From: Cryomorpha ignava
GTDB taxonomy: Bacteria; Bacteroidota; Bacteroidia; Flavobacteriales_D; Cryomorphaceae
NCBI RefSeq assembly: GCF_010686655.1
Contig: NZ_JAAGVY010000008.1
Location: 62,001-126,000, forward strand
Direction of reading: 5' to 3'
Length of the DNA: 64,000 nt
Position numbers and translations under genes: made by a program. The notes beneath the pieces are model-generated. The model was given only the letters and a program-made list of their open reading frames with translations. It searched no databases and had not been told where the DNA came from. Position 1 is the stretch's first letter. Every line of letters starts with the position of its first letter. This document shows, piece by piece, positions 51,105 through 63,100 of the stretch.

Positions 51105-52022
51105 ATGATAGACCTTCATATTAAAAATGAAACCAGTAAGCTCGAAGCTGTGGTTTTGGGTGTTGCAAATTCTCCGGGATCTGTTCCAACCATTGACAAT
51201 GCCTACGACCCAAAATCGAAAGAGTTTATCCGGAAAGGACAATACCCTACCGAAGAAGATACTGTTCGCGAAATGGATGCCTTTGCAAATATACTCACCA
51301 AATACGGAGTAAAAGTATATAGGCCGGAAATATTGGAAGATTTGAATCAAATTTTCACCCGCGATATTTGTTTTGTAATTGATAATATGATTGTTGTAGC
51401 AAATGTGCTCAAAGAACGCGATGAAGAGGTACATGCCATTGATTACGTGTTTGATCAAATCAACCCCAACCAAATCATCGAAATGCCCGACGGAATACGC
51501 GCCGAAGGTGGCGATGTAATGCCCTGGAACGGAAAGTTGTTTATAGGTTATTCTGAACCCGAAGATTTTAACATGTATCAGGTAAGCCGAACAAATAGGG
51601 AAGGAGTGGATTTTTTGAAAAACCAATTTCCGCATTATGAGGTGCACGCTTTTGAACTTGTAAAGAGCGATGATGACCCAAGGGCAAATGCGCTACACCT
51701 GGATTGTTGCTTTCAGCCAATAGGAAAAGATCAGGCAATAATTTTCCCCGGCGGTTTTAAGAATCAAAAAGATGTTGAATTTTTGCGCAGCTACTTTGGA
51801 GAAGAGAATATAATAGAAATAACCCGCGAAGAAATGTATAATATGTATTCAAATGTTTTTTCAATTTCGCCCGAGGTCATTGTTTCTGAAAAGAATTTTA
51901 CACGATTAAATACTGAGTTGAGAAAACGTGGTTTTACAGTAGAAGAAGTGCCTTACGGCGAAATAAGTAAGCAGGAAGGCTTATTGCGATGTTCTACATT
52001 GCCACTTAGAAGAACGAAATAA
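51105..52022 (+). CDS. Arginine deiminase/amidinotransferase-family protein
   Basis: A 305-residue guanidine-modifying enzyme with the pentein fold. Visible active-site blocks are FTRDICFVIDNMIVVAN, the acidic EGGDVMPWNGKLFIGY, the histidine in HLDCCFQPI, and the C-terminal nucleophile cysteine in GLLRCSTLPLRR. The pattern fits the arginine deiminase / glycine amidinotransferase / DDAH superfamily, and homologues in Bacteroidota are usually 'arginine deiminase-related' or 'amidinotransferase'. The exact substrate (arginine, methylarginine, citrulline) cannot be fixed. It starts an operon: the CtlX gene follows after 4 bases and argS 5 bases after that. Confidence 0.82.
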   Translation: MIDLHIKNETSKLEAVVLGVANSPGSVPTIDNAYDPKSKEFIRKGQYPTEEDTVREMDAFANILTKYGVKVYRPEILEDLNQIFTRDICFVIDNMIVVANVLKERDEEVHAIDYVFDQINPNQIIEMPDGIRAEGGDVMPWNGKLFIGYSEPEDFNMYQVSRTNREGVDFLKNQFPHYEVHAFELVKSDDDPRANALHLDCCFQPIGKDQAIIFPGGFKNQKDVEFLRSYFGEENIIEITREEMYNMYSNVFSISPEVIVSEKNFTRLNTELRKRGFTVEEVPYGEISKQEGLLRCSTLPLRRTK

Positions 52023-52026
52023 CGAT

Positions 52027-52971
52027 ATGAACAAACAGATTACAGCACATATAATGATGATGCGACCGGCGAGTTTTGATTACAACGCCGAAACCGCAGT
52101 GAATAACTATTACCAGAAAGTTCTGGACAATTTAGACCCCGGCGAAGCAAATGAAAGGGCCACTGTAGAGTTTGATACTTTTGTAAAAAAGCTCCGTGCC
52201 GAAGGGATAAGCGTTTATGTATTTCAAGATGACGCCGAGCCCCACACGCCCGATTCTATTTTCCCAAACAACTGGGTTTCATTTCACGCAGATGGGCGCA
52301 TAGCGATGTACCCCATGTATGCCGAAAACCGCCGATTGGAACGACGTGAAGAAATATTTGATATTCTGGCCGACGATTTCGGATTTGAAGTAGAAGAGCT
52401 TGAAGATTTTTCAGAATTCGAAAATGCAGGGCTTTACCTGGAAGGAACGGGGAGTATGATTCTCGATCGTGAAAACATGCTGGTATATGCTGCGATTAGT
52501 GAGCGTACCGATATGGATGTACTCGATTCTTTTTGCCAGCGATTTGGCTATGAGCCTGTTGCCTTTAAAGCTTACCAAACCCATAATGATGAGCGACTAC
52601 CCATTTATCACACCAATGTAATGATGTGTTTGGGATCAAAATTCTCGGTAATTTGCTTAAATTGCATCGATGATTTGAATGAGCGCAAAATTGTAAAAGA
52701 CACCTTAAAGGAAACGGGTAAGAAGATAGTTGAAATCACTGAAGCCCAGAAGGAACATTTTGCAGGAAATATGCTTAATGTGTGCAATGATAAAGGCGAG
52801 GAGTATTGTGTAATGAGCACGGCAGCATTCAATTCCCTGCGGCCAGATCAAATAGAAATTATAGAAAATCACGCGAAAATACTGCACAGCTCGCTTGATA
52901 CTATTGAAGCACTGGGTGGCGGAAGTGCGCGATGTATGATGGCAGAAATATTTCTGCCAAAAAAAGATTAG
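52027..52971 (+). CDS. ctlX: Citrulline utilisation hydrolase-like protein (CtlX)
   Basis: A 314-residue pentein-fold hydrolase that matches the Bacteroidota CtlX family: start ITAHIMMMRPASFDYNAETA, SIFPNNWVSFHADGRIAMYP, the acidic LYLEGTGSMILDRENMLVYA, histidine in IYHTNVMMCLGSKFSV, and the cysteine in GGGSARCMMAEIF near the C-terminus. CtlX is linked to citrulline breakdown, but biochemical proof is limited. It sits between a deiminase-like gene and argS in one operon, which supports a role in arginine/citrulline metabolism. The length is normal and all expected catalytic residues are present. Confidence 0.85.
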   Translation: MNKQITAHIMMMRPASFDYNAETAVNNYYQKVLDNLDPGEANERATVEFDTFVKKLRAEGISVYVFQDDAEPHTPDSIFPNNWVSFHADGRIAMYPMYAENRRLERREEIFDILADDFGFEVEELEDFSEFENAGLYLEGTGSMILDRENMLVYAAISERTDMDVLDSFCQRFGYEPVAFKAYQTHNDERLPIYHTNVMMCLGSKFSVICLNCIDDLNERKIVKDTLKETGKKIVEITEAQKEHFAGNMLNVCNDKGEEYCVMSTAAFNSLRPDQIEIIENHAKILHSSLDTIEALGGGSARCMMAEIFLPKKD

Positions 52972-52976
52972 AACGG

Positions 52977-54761
52977 ATGGGAAAAATAGAAACACAGATA
53001 CAAGAACTCGCTTCAAAAGGTGTAAAGGAAATTTTTAATGCAGATTTAAAGCCAGAAGAGATTCAGATTCAGAATACACGGAAGGAATTTGAAGGAGAGT
53101 TTACCATTGTTACATTTCCCCTTACCAAATTATCGGCCAAGTCGCCCGAAGAAACCGGCAATGCGCTGGGTCAGTATATGGTTGGCAATTCAGAAGATTT
53201 AGAATCATTTTCTGTTGTAAAGGGTTTTTTGAATCTTAAATTTAGGAGTGTTTATTGGGTTGACCGATTGAATAAAATGCTCACCAAAAATCGCTTTGGT
53301 TTTAGAGATAAGAAAACCAAAGGTTTGGTAATGGTAGAGTACTCATCTCCAAACACCAATAAGCCACTGCATTTAGGACACCTTAGAAACATCTTTTTGG
53401 GGTATTCTGTTTCTAAAATTCTGGAAGCTTACGGACATACAGTAAAAAGGGTTCAAATAATCAACGATCGTGGTATCCACATCTGCAAATCTATGCTGGC
53501 ATGGCAAAAGTTTGGTGAGGGAGAAACTCCGCGTTCAACTTCGCTTAAAGGAGATCACTTTGTGGGGAAATACTATATTGTTTTCAATAACAAATATAAG
53601 GAGCAGGTGGCCAAGATGGTTGAGAAAGGCATGAGCCAGGAAGATGCTGAAGATCAGGCGCCGCTTATGCGCGAAGCCCGTGAGATGCTGAAAAAATGGG
53701 AAGCAAAAGATCCGCAGGTTTATAAACTTTGGGAAACCATGAATGAGTGGGTTTACGATGGTTTTAACCGAACTTATGAGCGGATGGGAGTTCGCTTCGA
53801 TAAGCTTTATTACGAAAGTAATACCTGGACCGTCGGTAAAAAAATTGCTCTTGAGGCAGTTGACAGTGGTGTTTTCAATAAACAAGACGATGGGTCTGTA
53901 TGGGTAGATTTGACTAACGACGGACTTGATAAAAAGCTAATTCTGCGTAAGGATGGAACGGCTGTTTATATGACCCAGGATATTGGAACGGCGATATTGC
54001 GCTACCACGATTTTCCTGAGCTTACCAAGCTGGTATATACGGTGGGTAATGAGCAGGAATACCACTTTCAAGTGCTGTTTAAAATATTGGAAAAATTGGG
54101 CCATAAGTGGGCCAAAGATTGCTACCACCTTTCTTATGGAATGGTGGAACTGCCTGAGGGTAAAATGAAATCGCGGGAAGGAACGGTTGTTGATGCTGAC
54201 GAGATAATGGAAACAATGGTGCATAGCGCCGAGACCATCACTACAGAGCTGGGTAAGCTTGAAGATATGCAGCGTGCCGAAAAACGCAAACTCTTTGAAG
54301 ATATCGGAATGGCCGCTTTAAAATATTTCCTCCTGCGTGTAGATCCGAAAAAGAATATGCTGTTTGATCCCAAAGAAAGCATTGATTTTAATGGGCATAC
54401 CGGTCCGTTTATTCAATATTCTTATGCTAGAATTCAATCGGTACTGCGCAGCTATGGAAGCATACCCATGTACTTTGAGAAAGATTTTGAAATTAATGAG
54501 CACGAGCGCGCCCTACAGCATAAAATTTATCAATATCCTTATATTATCGAATCGGCAGCGCTGGAATATAACCCCGCTTTGCTGGCCAATTATATTTACG
54601 ACCTGGCCAAGGATTTTGCGGCATTTTACCAAAACCATTCTATCCTTCAGGCCGAAACTGAAAATATTAAAGAGTATCGGGCCGGCCTTGCAGCTGCTGT
54701 TGGTAGAGTAATAGAATCTGGAATGGAATTAATAGGAATATGCGTTCCCAACAGGATGTAA
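52977..54761 (+). CDS. argS: Arginyl-tRNA synthetase
   Basis: A 594-residue class I synthetase charging tRNA-Arg. An N-terminal additional domain (1-~110, with FEGEFTIVTFPLTKLSAKSP) is followed by the Rossmann fold: VEYSSPNTNKPLHLGHLRN contains the HIGH-type motif HLGH at residues 132-135. Then DRGIHICKSMLAWQKFGEGE, YMTQDIGTAILRYHDF, and the KMSKS-type loop GKMKSREGTVVDADE. The C-terminal anticodon-binding domain begins near residue 480 (YARIQSVLRSYGS) and ends GMELIGICVPNRM. The frame is open from 52932, but ATG 52977 follows the CtlX stop by 5 bases and gives the family start. Confidence 0.95.
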   Translation: MGKIETQIQELASKGVKEIFNADLKPEEIQIQNTRKEFEGEFTIVTFPLTKLSAKSPEETGNALGQYMVGNSEDLESFSVVKGFLNLKFRSVYWVDRLNKMLTKNRFGFRDKKTKGLVMVEYSSPNTNKPLHLGHLRNIFLGYSVSKILEAYGHTVKRVQIINDRGIHICKSMLAWQKFGEGETPRSTSLKGDHFVGKYYIVFNNKYKEQVAKMVEKGMSQEDAEDQAPLMREAREMLKKWEAKDPQVYKLWETMNEWVYDGFNRTYERMGVRFDKLYYESNTWTVGKKIALEAVDSGVFNKQDDGSVWVDLTNDGLDKKLILRKDGTAVYMTQDIGTAILRYHDFPELTKLVYTVGNEQEYHFQVLFKILEKLGHKWAKDCYHLSYGMVELPEGKMKSREGTVVDADEIMETMVHSAETITTELGKLEDMQRAEKRKLFEDIGMAALKYFLLRVDPKKNMLFDPKESIDFNGHTGPFIQYSYARIQSVLRSYGSIPMYFEKDFEINEHERALQHKIYQYPYIIESAALEYNPALLANYIYDLAKDFAAFYQNHSILQAETENIKEYRAGLAAAVGRVIESGMELIGICVPNRM

Positions 54762-54782
54762 TAACCTTTGGATTAGAATTTT

Positions 54783-54790
54783 TATCTTTG
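54783..54790 (+). promoter_or_regulatory. -7 box of ffh-folD
   Basis: TATCTTTG, 25 bases before the ffh ATG. The best TTTG upstream (54767-54770) is only 12 bp away, so the -33 element is uncertain. Confidence 0.45.
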
Positions 54791-54815
54791 CACGCCTAAA
54801 ACGACAAGTAAAACT

Positions 54816-56162
54816 ATGTTTGATAATCTTACCGACAAATTTGACCGCGCCTTTAAAGTCTTAAAAGGACAGGGTCAAATCACCGAAGTTAACGTTGCCG
54901 AAACACTTAAAGAAGTTCGCAGGGCATTGCTTGATGCCGATGTAAACTTTAAAACTGCCAAAGATTTTACCAATCAGATAAAAGAAAAGGCGCTTGGAAG
55001 AGATGTACTTACTGCCGTAAAACCGGGTCAGTTACTGGTAAAAATTGTGCAGGAGGAGCTTGCAGAGCTCATGGGCGGCGAGCAGGAAGATGTTGATTTA
55101 AAAGGCAATCCGGCTATTATTTTGATGTCGGGTTTGCAAGGCTCTGGTAAAACCACTTTTTCAGGAAAACTGGCCAATTACTTAAAGACCAAGAAAGGAA
55201 AAAAACCGCTATTGGTAGCTTGTGATATTTACCGCCCTGCGGCAATTGATCAGCTTCACGTAGTTGGAGATCAAATAGGTGTAGAAGTTTTTTCAAACCG
55301 CGATGAAAAAGATCCGGTAAAAATTTCGCAAGCTGCTATTCAATACGCGCGTAGCAATGGCCACAATGTTGTTATTGTCGATACTGCCGGTCGTTTGGCG
55401 ATTGACGAGCAGATGATGAATGAAATCACTGCTGTAAAGAGGGCGATTAATCCATCAGAAACGCTGTTTGTAGTAGATGCCATGACCGGTCAGGATGCCG
55501 TAAATACAGCCAAAGCTTTTAATGAACGCCTTAATTTTGATGGCGTTGTGCTTACAAAACTCGATGGTGATACCCGCGGTGGAGCTGCCATTTCCATCAA
55601 ATCGGTTGTAAACAAGCCTATTAAATTTATTGGTACGGGAGAGAAAATGGAGGCGATTGACCTCTTCTATCCCAAGCGTATGGCCGATCGTATTTTGGGA
55701 ATGGGCGATGTGGTTTCGCTTGTTGAGCGTGCCCAGGAAAATTACGATGAGGAGAAAGCGCGAAAGCTTCACAAAAAAATAGCCAAGAACGAATTTAGTT
55801 TCGACGATTTTCTTGATCAGATACAGCAGATCAAGAAAATGGGGAATATGAAAGATTTGATGGGCATGATACCCGGAATGGGAAAAGCCGTTAAAAATCT
55901 GGATATTGACGACGATGCATTTAAAGGCATTGAGTCAATAATATACTCTATGACTCCCGAGGAGCGAAACGATCATAAAATATTAAACGGCAGCCGCCGC
56001 AAGCGAATTGCAAACGGCAGCGGCGCAAGCCTTCAGGATGTGAACAAGCTTGTAAAACAGTTTGAAGAAACCCGAAAGATGATGCAACTCATGTCGAACA
56101 AGAAAAATATGGCCAACATGATGCGTCAAATGGGAGGCATGAAAGGAATGCCGGGAATGTAA
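54816..56162 (+). CDS. ffh: Signal recognition particle protein Ffh
   Basis: A 448-residue GTPase that binds signal sequences on nascent chains and the 4.5S RNA and delivers ribosomes to FtsY. The N domain is near residues 1-90 ([16 protein letters not shown]). The G domain has the P-loop [28 protein letters not shown], the DTAGRL motif, [12 protein letters not shown] and [12 protein letters not shown]. The methionine-rich M domain runs from about residue 325 and ends in a Met/Gly-rich tail ([17 protein letters not shown]). Length and motifs are normal. Its stop overlaps the folD start by one base (TAATG), so the two are co-transcribed. Confidence 0.96.
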   Translation: MFDNLTDKFDRAFKVLKGQGQITEVNVAETLKEVRRALLDADVNFKTAKDFTNQIKEKALGRDVLTAVKPGQLLVKIVQEELAELMGGEQEDVDLKGNPAIILMSGLQGSGKTTFSGKLANYLKTKKGKKPLLVACDIYRPAAIDQLHVVGDQIGVEVFSNRDEKDPVKISQAAIQYARSNGHNVVIVDTAGRLAIDEQMMNEITAVKRAINPSETLFVVDAMTGQDAVNTAKAFNERLNFDGVVLTKLDGDTRGGAAISIKSVVNKPIKFIGTGEKMEAIDLFYPKRMADRILGMGDVVSLVERAQENYDEEKARKLHKKIAKNEFSFDDFLDQIQQIKKMGNMKDLMGMIPGMGKAVKNLDIDDDAFKGIESIIYSMTPEERNDHKILNGSRRKRIANGSGASLQDVNKLVKQFEETRKMMQLMSNKKNMANMMRQMGGMKGMPGM

Positions 56163-57055
56163 TGGAAGCAAAAACCAACGATACACTTGTACTCAACGGC
56201 AAGGCAACCGCACAGGAAATCAGAAATGAGATAGCCAAAAAAGTCGCTGACCGAAAGCAAAAGGGACTCAAAGTTCCTCATCTCGCTGCAGTTCTTGTAG
56301 GAACCGATGGTGGTAGCGAAACTTATGTGAGCTACAAAGTAAAAGATTGTAAAGAAGTTGGTTACGAATCAACACTTATCCGCAAACCTGACACCATTTC
56401 AGAAAAAGAACTTCTCGATTTGGTAGCAGACCTTAACGCCAATAAAGACATCGATGGATTTATTGTTCAGCTCCCTTTGCCAAAACATATCGACCCCCAA
56501 AAAATTATAATGGCCATCGACCCCTTAAAAGACGTAGATGGATTTCATCCCGAAAATGTGGGTAAAATGACGCTTGGGCTTTCCGGTTTTCTGCCAGCTA
56601 CACCTTCCGGGATTATAGAATTGATGAGGCGGAATAGTATCAACCCATCAGGCAAACACTGCGTTGTACTCGGTCGGAGCAATATTGTAGGCTCACCAAT
56701 GAGTATTTTACTTTCCAGAAATGTCGAAATGGGAAATGCCACCGTAACCCTTTGCCACAGCCGCACAAAGAATTTAAAAGAGCTTGCGGCTACGGCCGAT
56801 ATTTTAATTGCCGCATTAGGCAAGCCAGGGTTTGTAACTGCCGATATGGTAAAACCCGAAGCAGTAGTAATCGATGTCGGAACCACCCGCGTGCCTGATT
56901 CATCTAAGAAATCTGGTTTTAGCTTGAAAGGCGATGTGTGCTATGGCGAGGTGTTTCAGAAAGTATCGGCAATTACACCCGTGCCGGGTGGAGTTGGGCC
57001 AATGACTAGGGTAGCCCTTTTACTCAATACACTTAAAGCAGTAGAGCTAAGATAG
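56162..57055 (+). CDS. folD: Bifunctional methylenetetrahydrofolate dehydrogenase/cyclohydrolase
   Basis: A 297-residue enzyme interconverting 5,10-methylene-, 5,10-methenyl- and 10-formyl-tetrahydrofolate with NADP+. The active-site block [18 protein letters not shown] carries the catalytic tyrosine and lysine. [14 protein letters not shown] and [17 protein letters not shown] are family signatures. The nucleotide-binding part has [17 protein letters not shown] and the C-terminal [18 protein letters not shown]. The start ATG (56162-56164) overlaps the ffh stop by one base. This ffh-folD pairing recurs in Bacteroidota. Length is normal. Confidence 0.96.
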   Translation: MEAKTNDTLVLNGKATAQEIRNEIAKKVADRKQKGLKVPHLAAVLVGTDGGSETYVSYKVKDCKEVGYESTLIRKPDTISEKELLDLVADLNANKDIDGFIVQLPLPKHIDPQKIIMAIDPLKDVDGFHPENVGKMTLGLSGFLPATPSGIIELMRRNSINPSGKHCVVLGRSNIVGSPMSILLSRNVEMGNATVTLCHSRTKNLKELAATADILIAALGKPGFVTADMVKPEAVVIDVGTTRVPDSSKKSGFSLKGDVCYGEVFQKVSAITPVPGGVGPMTRVALLLNTLKAVELR

Positions 57056-57113
57056 CGGCAACCTTTTCGTCAATATTTCGTTATTACATGGTTGAAGTGA
57101 AAGAATCTAAATA

Positions 57114-57144
57114 TTGACTTTGAGCGTAAATAAACGTATATTTG
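57114..57144 (+). promoter_or_regulatory. Promoter of the giant LamG protein gene
   Basis: TTG (57114-57116), 20 bp, TATATTTG (57137-57144); ATG at 57174 follows 29 bases later. Confidence 0.6.
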
Positions 57145-57173
57145 TCGTTTAAAAGTTGCCGTACATCGCCCCA

Positions 57174-60100
57174 ATGAATAAACTTATCCGCTATTTATTT
57201 CTTAGTGTTTTGCTTTTGATGCCGCTTTTTTCTGTGGCGCAAACGGGGCCATTGGGCATTGGGAATGGCGATGGTTCTGCATCTCCTACGGGATATGCGC
57301 AACCGCGTTTATTGCTTTGGCTTGATGGGAGTGATGTAATTAGAGATGGTTCAAACAATGTTATTCAGTGGACCGATCAAAGTGGAAATGATCATCATTT
57401 TACTGCTACAGGCATTAATCGACCTACATTTCAAGCAGCCGGAGGACCTTCCGGCACTCCTTGTTTATTGTTTGATGGAGCTGATAACAGACTTGTTTGT
57501 TCCGGGTTTGAATTCCCCAGCAGTGGATATTCTATTTATTTTGTCATTAAGTCCAATGACAGTAAATACGGAATTTTTAGTTATGCTACCGCTTCTGAAC
57601 CTCATGAGGTAAATATTTATAATGATAATGGTTTTCGTCAGCAGGCCGGAGCTGCCAATGACAGAGCTTCTAATATTGGAAATATCAGCACCGGAATATG
57701 GAATTATGGTGGAATCTGGTGGGATAATTCATCAAATATTCTCTGGGAATACAATAGATCAAATAGCGCAGGGGGAGAGAACACGTCAACTTTTGCAAAT
57801 GGATTTAACATAAGTCCCACTGGAACAGCTGTGATAGGTGATATCCAGAATTCAGTAAATGGAGGATATTTAGCCGGTGATGCATTCAATGGGCAAATAG
57901 CTGAAATAATTATTTGGGAAGGCACAATGACCAGACCCATTGGACGAATGATGCGTACTTATATGCACACCAAGTATGGTATAGATGCCAATGGATCAAA
58001 CTGGGATAAATTTCAAGGATATGCTTCGGGGAGTGCAGGAGAATATTTTACGCCCATTGCTATTGGTAAAGATAATGGAGGAAATCCCGGTGAGCATAAT
58101 GAATCGCGTTCAAATGGTTTGGTTTTACGAATTAATTCGGGTGAGTTTACTGCTTCGCGCACATATCTCGGTGCAGGCCAGGCAACGTCTGGCACCAATA
58201 CTGTTATACCATCTTTAGCTTCAGGTGTGCAACAGCAATGGAGTCGCTCCTGGGAAATTGCTGGAACAGATGGAAGTCAGATTTATCAAATCGGATTTGA
58301 TTTTGGAGAAGGCATTAGTGGCGACATCCCCCAGAACGCAAATAATTATGTGCTCTTGCGAAAAATTGGGATTGGCGGGTCTTATTCTGAATTTACAGGA
58401 GTAGTCTCAAAGGCGATTGTAGACGATGAAGTTGTCTTTAGAGTTAATCGTTCAGATTTTGCTTCATCAAATCGGTATTATACAATTGGAACACAAAATG
58501 CTGCGCAGAGTAGTTTAACTGGCGCTGATTTACGCACTTGGTATGCATATCAAACCGGAAATTGGAATAACCCAACCACTTGGACCCTTGACGGAAGTGC
58601 CGCACCAGCTTATGTTAATCCAGGTAATGCTATTCCTGCAATTGGTGACAACGTATATATTGGATCAGGTCGAAAAGTTACTATTAGCGGCTCTTTTCCA
58701 ATATATGGAGCACTTAAAGTTTTTGGAACGCTCGATGTGGCCGCCGCACCTGCACCCACATTTTCCTCAATTGATGGAAATGGTTTGATTCGCTGCTCTG
58801 GAAATGGTGGATCAGGTAATTTTCCAATTGGTAATTCTACAGCTTTTGCTGATGCCGCAAACGGAGGAACAGCTGAATTTTATGGAAATGGAGGCTTTAC
58901 GCAAAACACAGATGTTTTGGTAAATAAGTTGAAAATTAACTTTGGATTAAGTACTGATGTTATAACCCTTTCTGCTAATCTCACTCACAATGGTTTGTTC
59001 GAGATAAATAAAGGTACTCTTGAAGTTAACAATGGCTCCAATTCCCTCACTGTTAACAGTAATGGACGCGTGCTGGTAGAAAGTCAGGGAAGAATAAGAA
59101 CGAGTACTGCCGGATTGGCCATAAAGCACACCTGGAATTTTTTGAAAGACTTTATTATAGATGGGGATGTAAGATTTACAACTCGCACATCGCCAAATTA
59201 TATAGCTCCCGAATCTACTCAATTTATTGAAGCTAGATTTATCAGTGGTACGTTAAATCAGGAGTTGAGAGCCAACGGAATTAGCTATTTTTCACGGATA
59301 GTTGTGAATAAGGGTATTGACATGACCTACACACTTACCATAAATGGTGCACCAAATAAGTTTCAACTTTTGGGACGTTGCAATGCTGGAATGGGTGCTA
59401 ATTCATTTACTTCAGAAGGTGCGAATGGTAATTCATTTGCATTAGTAAATGGAACGGCAGAGATAAAGGAGAATATTTTTATACCTCTTCATCACAACGG
59501 AGGTAACCACAATATTAATGAAACCGCCATGCTATGGGTTAATGGGGGTGAGGTTACAAAAGGTTTTCCTTCAGGAACTGAAGCGATTGTTGTTTACGGA
59601 ACAGTAAAGATTAGTGCTGGGAATTTAAACGCATACTGCAAAAGTGGATTCACCATGCGTGGAAATGGATTGCTTCAAGTGGATGGAGGAGTTGTAACTA
59701 CTGATCAAATTCGAACATCCGTACTGGGTGTTGAGAATATCGGTGGTGTGATTATCAATGGGGGCCAGGTTTTTGTAGATGGGAATTTGCCGGCAGGAGT
59801 TAATACCGCTTATTATACTTTTAGTCTCACCTACCCCGGAAATTTATTTCGAATGACAGGTGGTGAACTTCATGTAAGTGGACCATCTGGCAGAGGATTA
59901 ATTTTCATAAATTCTGATCCCGAAAATACGAGCGTAAGCGGCGGTACCGTTTTTCTTGATGTTTCTGATGCAGTATCTACTCAAAAGCTTTCGAGCAGAG
60001 CGGCATTCTGGAATTTGACAATTACGCGGTCATCCGCAAGCGGAACCAATCGTCCTGTTTATGTTTCCGGTGGTAATTCAGGTGGTGGAAGCGAGCAAGC

Positions 60101-63100
60101 TGATATGGTTGATCAGGATCTTATTGTTCGCAATAATTTGTCAATAACTGGAGCAAATAGTCCGACCCTCCAAATGGGAACTGGATCCTATAAGGCAGAC
60201 TTGTATCTGCACGGTAGCTTTGAGATCGGGAATGGTGCAGTTTATGACCACAATCTAAATACTACCCGTTTTGTTGGGAACTCTAATACTTTTTTAACGC
60301 TAGATGGTCAAACCAAGTTCTTTAACAATGTTGAGATAAATAAAGATACAGATACTAGATACGCAAAAATACAGCCCACAAGTGTTGCAGTTCCAATGGA
60401 TGTGCTAGGCAATTTTAATGTTGAAAAGGGTTATTTTGATCAAGGTGGAGAGGTTGCACATGTGAAGGGAAATATCGTAAACCGTTCTCGAATTGGAGCA
60501 GATTTGAGCACAGGCTTTATATTGATGAATGGCCTATCTGGGAGACAGGACATAGTATCGGAAAGTGGAATCTTTAATAAGTTATATATTGATAATCCGG
60601 ATGGGGTGGAACTCAAAAATGACGGTCTTCGGATAACTAATCGATTTCATTTTTATGACGGATCTTTTTTTATTGGGGATAATAAATTACGCATTGAATC
60701 AACCATTGTGAGTCCGATAACAGGTATTAGCGCAGTAAATGATCAATTTGTAGTATGCAGTGGTAATGCTTCTGCAGGAGGTGTTGAAATAATAAATCAT
60801 TCAGGTACTCAGACTATTTTCTATCCTTTTGGGGTGAATTCTGGTGGTGTCCTAAAATATACACCTTCAGTAGTATACGTTAATGGTGGGTTTATCGATG
60901 AAGGGTATATCAGAATTACCCCTGTTGATACTTTATTATCAACTCTTGATATTAGTGCCGGAGTGGATTATTTAAATTATTACTGGAAAATTTCTGCCAG
61001 CGAATTTGATACGCGTCCAAATGTTACGCATCGATTTCAATATGACCAAAGCGATGCAGAAGGCGACGAGACAAATTTCTCTTCTGGTCGTGTGCTAACT
61101 CAGCTGCCTTACTTGAGAAGTGTGGATGCGCTAACTGCTCCTTCAACGGCCCATGTAAACACTGGTTCAAATCTTATTTATTACAATGGTGATGACCAAA
61201 ATGCTGGAACAACCGGTTCAGGAACGCCTTTGGTGAATGCAGATTACTCTGCTGGTGATGAACTTCGATTTTCCGGATCGCCGCAGGTTTTCTTTTCTAA
61301 TAGTGATTTTGTAAACGTAGGCGCTGTTTGGGATGATTCTAACAATTGGAATGAACTTAGCACTTTCTCATCTGGCGATGACATCTTTGACTATCATAGC
61401 TCAAGCCATTCCACTCAAGGCGATTTCCCTGAAGCGGGTGATATTGCAATAATAGGTTTTGATGTGGATGACCCATCTACCCATAAGCCGCACGTTTACG
61501 TCGCGCCATCTGGAGGGATAGAGGCTACTGTTGTGGCTTTTACACCACTTCAGAATACAGGAGGAAATAGATTGCCGAGATATTTCGGCTCAGGATCTGA
61601 TAATCTGGGAATATTAAGACCAACACTCAAATTGGGTACTACAGCTGATATAATAAAAGTACAGCAGATTACTGGTGAGGGAGCGCTCTGGCTCCAAAGC
61701 GATATCGACTTAGGTGTTTCAGATATAGGAGGCTTTTTAAATGAAGACTCATCGGTAGTTGTGATAGCAGCCGGTTCGACAGTGTTTAATTTTTTACCTG
61801 CAAATGTTCCAAATTTGTTTGTAGCAACTGGGAGCCCAACTATTTCGTCAGATATTACAGTAAAGAATAAATTAGAAATTGTAGGAAGCTCAGCTCTTTT
61901 GCTTAGCACCAATGCTGCCGGAAATATTGATGTGGCTGGTGATTTGATTCTTGCTCAATATCAGGCGGCATCTTCTAATTCAAGACTTTTTTTTAGAAAG
62001 GGAAAAAACGGTAAAACTGTCACAGTAGGTGGGGATGTTAAAATTTTAGGAAATGGATCTCTTATTGATATTTCAACAATAGGAAGTCCACCTATAGTGC
62101 CAGTTGACTGGACACCAGATGAGGTAGGTGCTTTACTTTGGTTAGATGCATCTGATGCATCTACAATTGCATTATCCGGGACCAAGGTGACTGGCTGGGA
62201 TAATAAAGCTGGAGGCACTTATAATTCCTACCAAACGGACGATACAAAAAGACCTGAATATCAATCGTCTGGCCTGAACGGTGAAAACACGATTCGGTTT
62301 GATGGTAATAATGATTTTCTGAGAATTGATCATAACGATCAGCTCAATATGATGGCTAGTCAAGATTTTGAAATTTTTTCTGTTATTAAGTCAGATGTTG
62401 CTCCAAATCAAGCTGCGGTATATGCAAAAGGTGGTGTAAGCTCTCGTGATTTTATGCTTTATTTCTATAATCCTGCAATAAAATTTTACATGGACGGCGG
62501 GTCTATGCAGATGCAGGCACCTACGTCTGTAGGATCCAATGCAAATATGGGCTGGGCGAGAAGACAAGGTAATAATGGTTTACTTTATAATACGATTAGT
62601 GGAACTGCTTCAGACAATGGCGCTTCGGGAGCCACTAACAATGGGAATGTTCACAACGTTTCAATTGGTGCTATGGATGAAGGTACCCAGCGATTTTTTG
62701 ATGGGGATATTGCTGAGATTATTCTGATAAAGCGGGCGTTGACTCAAGAAGAGAGGGAGCAAATGGAAGGTTACCTTGCTCATAAATGGGGTCTGGAAGG
62801 AGATTTGCCGAGTGGTCACCCCTATAAAACTGAGGCACCCCTGATTGGTGGATCTCAATCAAATTTACCTAATCAATTAATTGTTGAAGGAGATATTATT
62901 CAAACTTCCATTTCTACAGTAGGAATGGACTTATATCTTCCAACGCTTACTATTCCAACTGATACGACTTTTGTGAATTTAATTGTTAGAGGTACAGGTG
63001 ACCATCAGTATAATAGACTGGCTGGTGCAATACCAAAAATTTGGAAATTGGAGGTAGATAAAGGAATTGATTTAACTTCAAGTTTTACATTTAATTCTGA

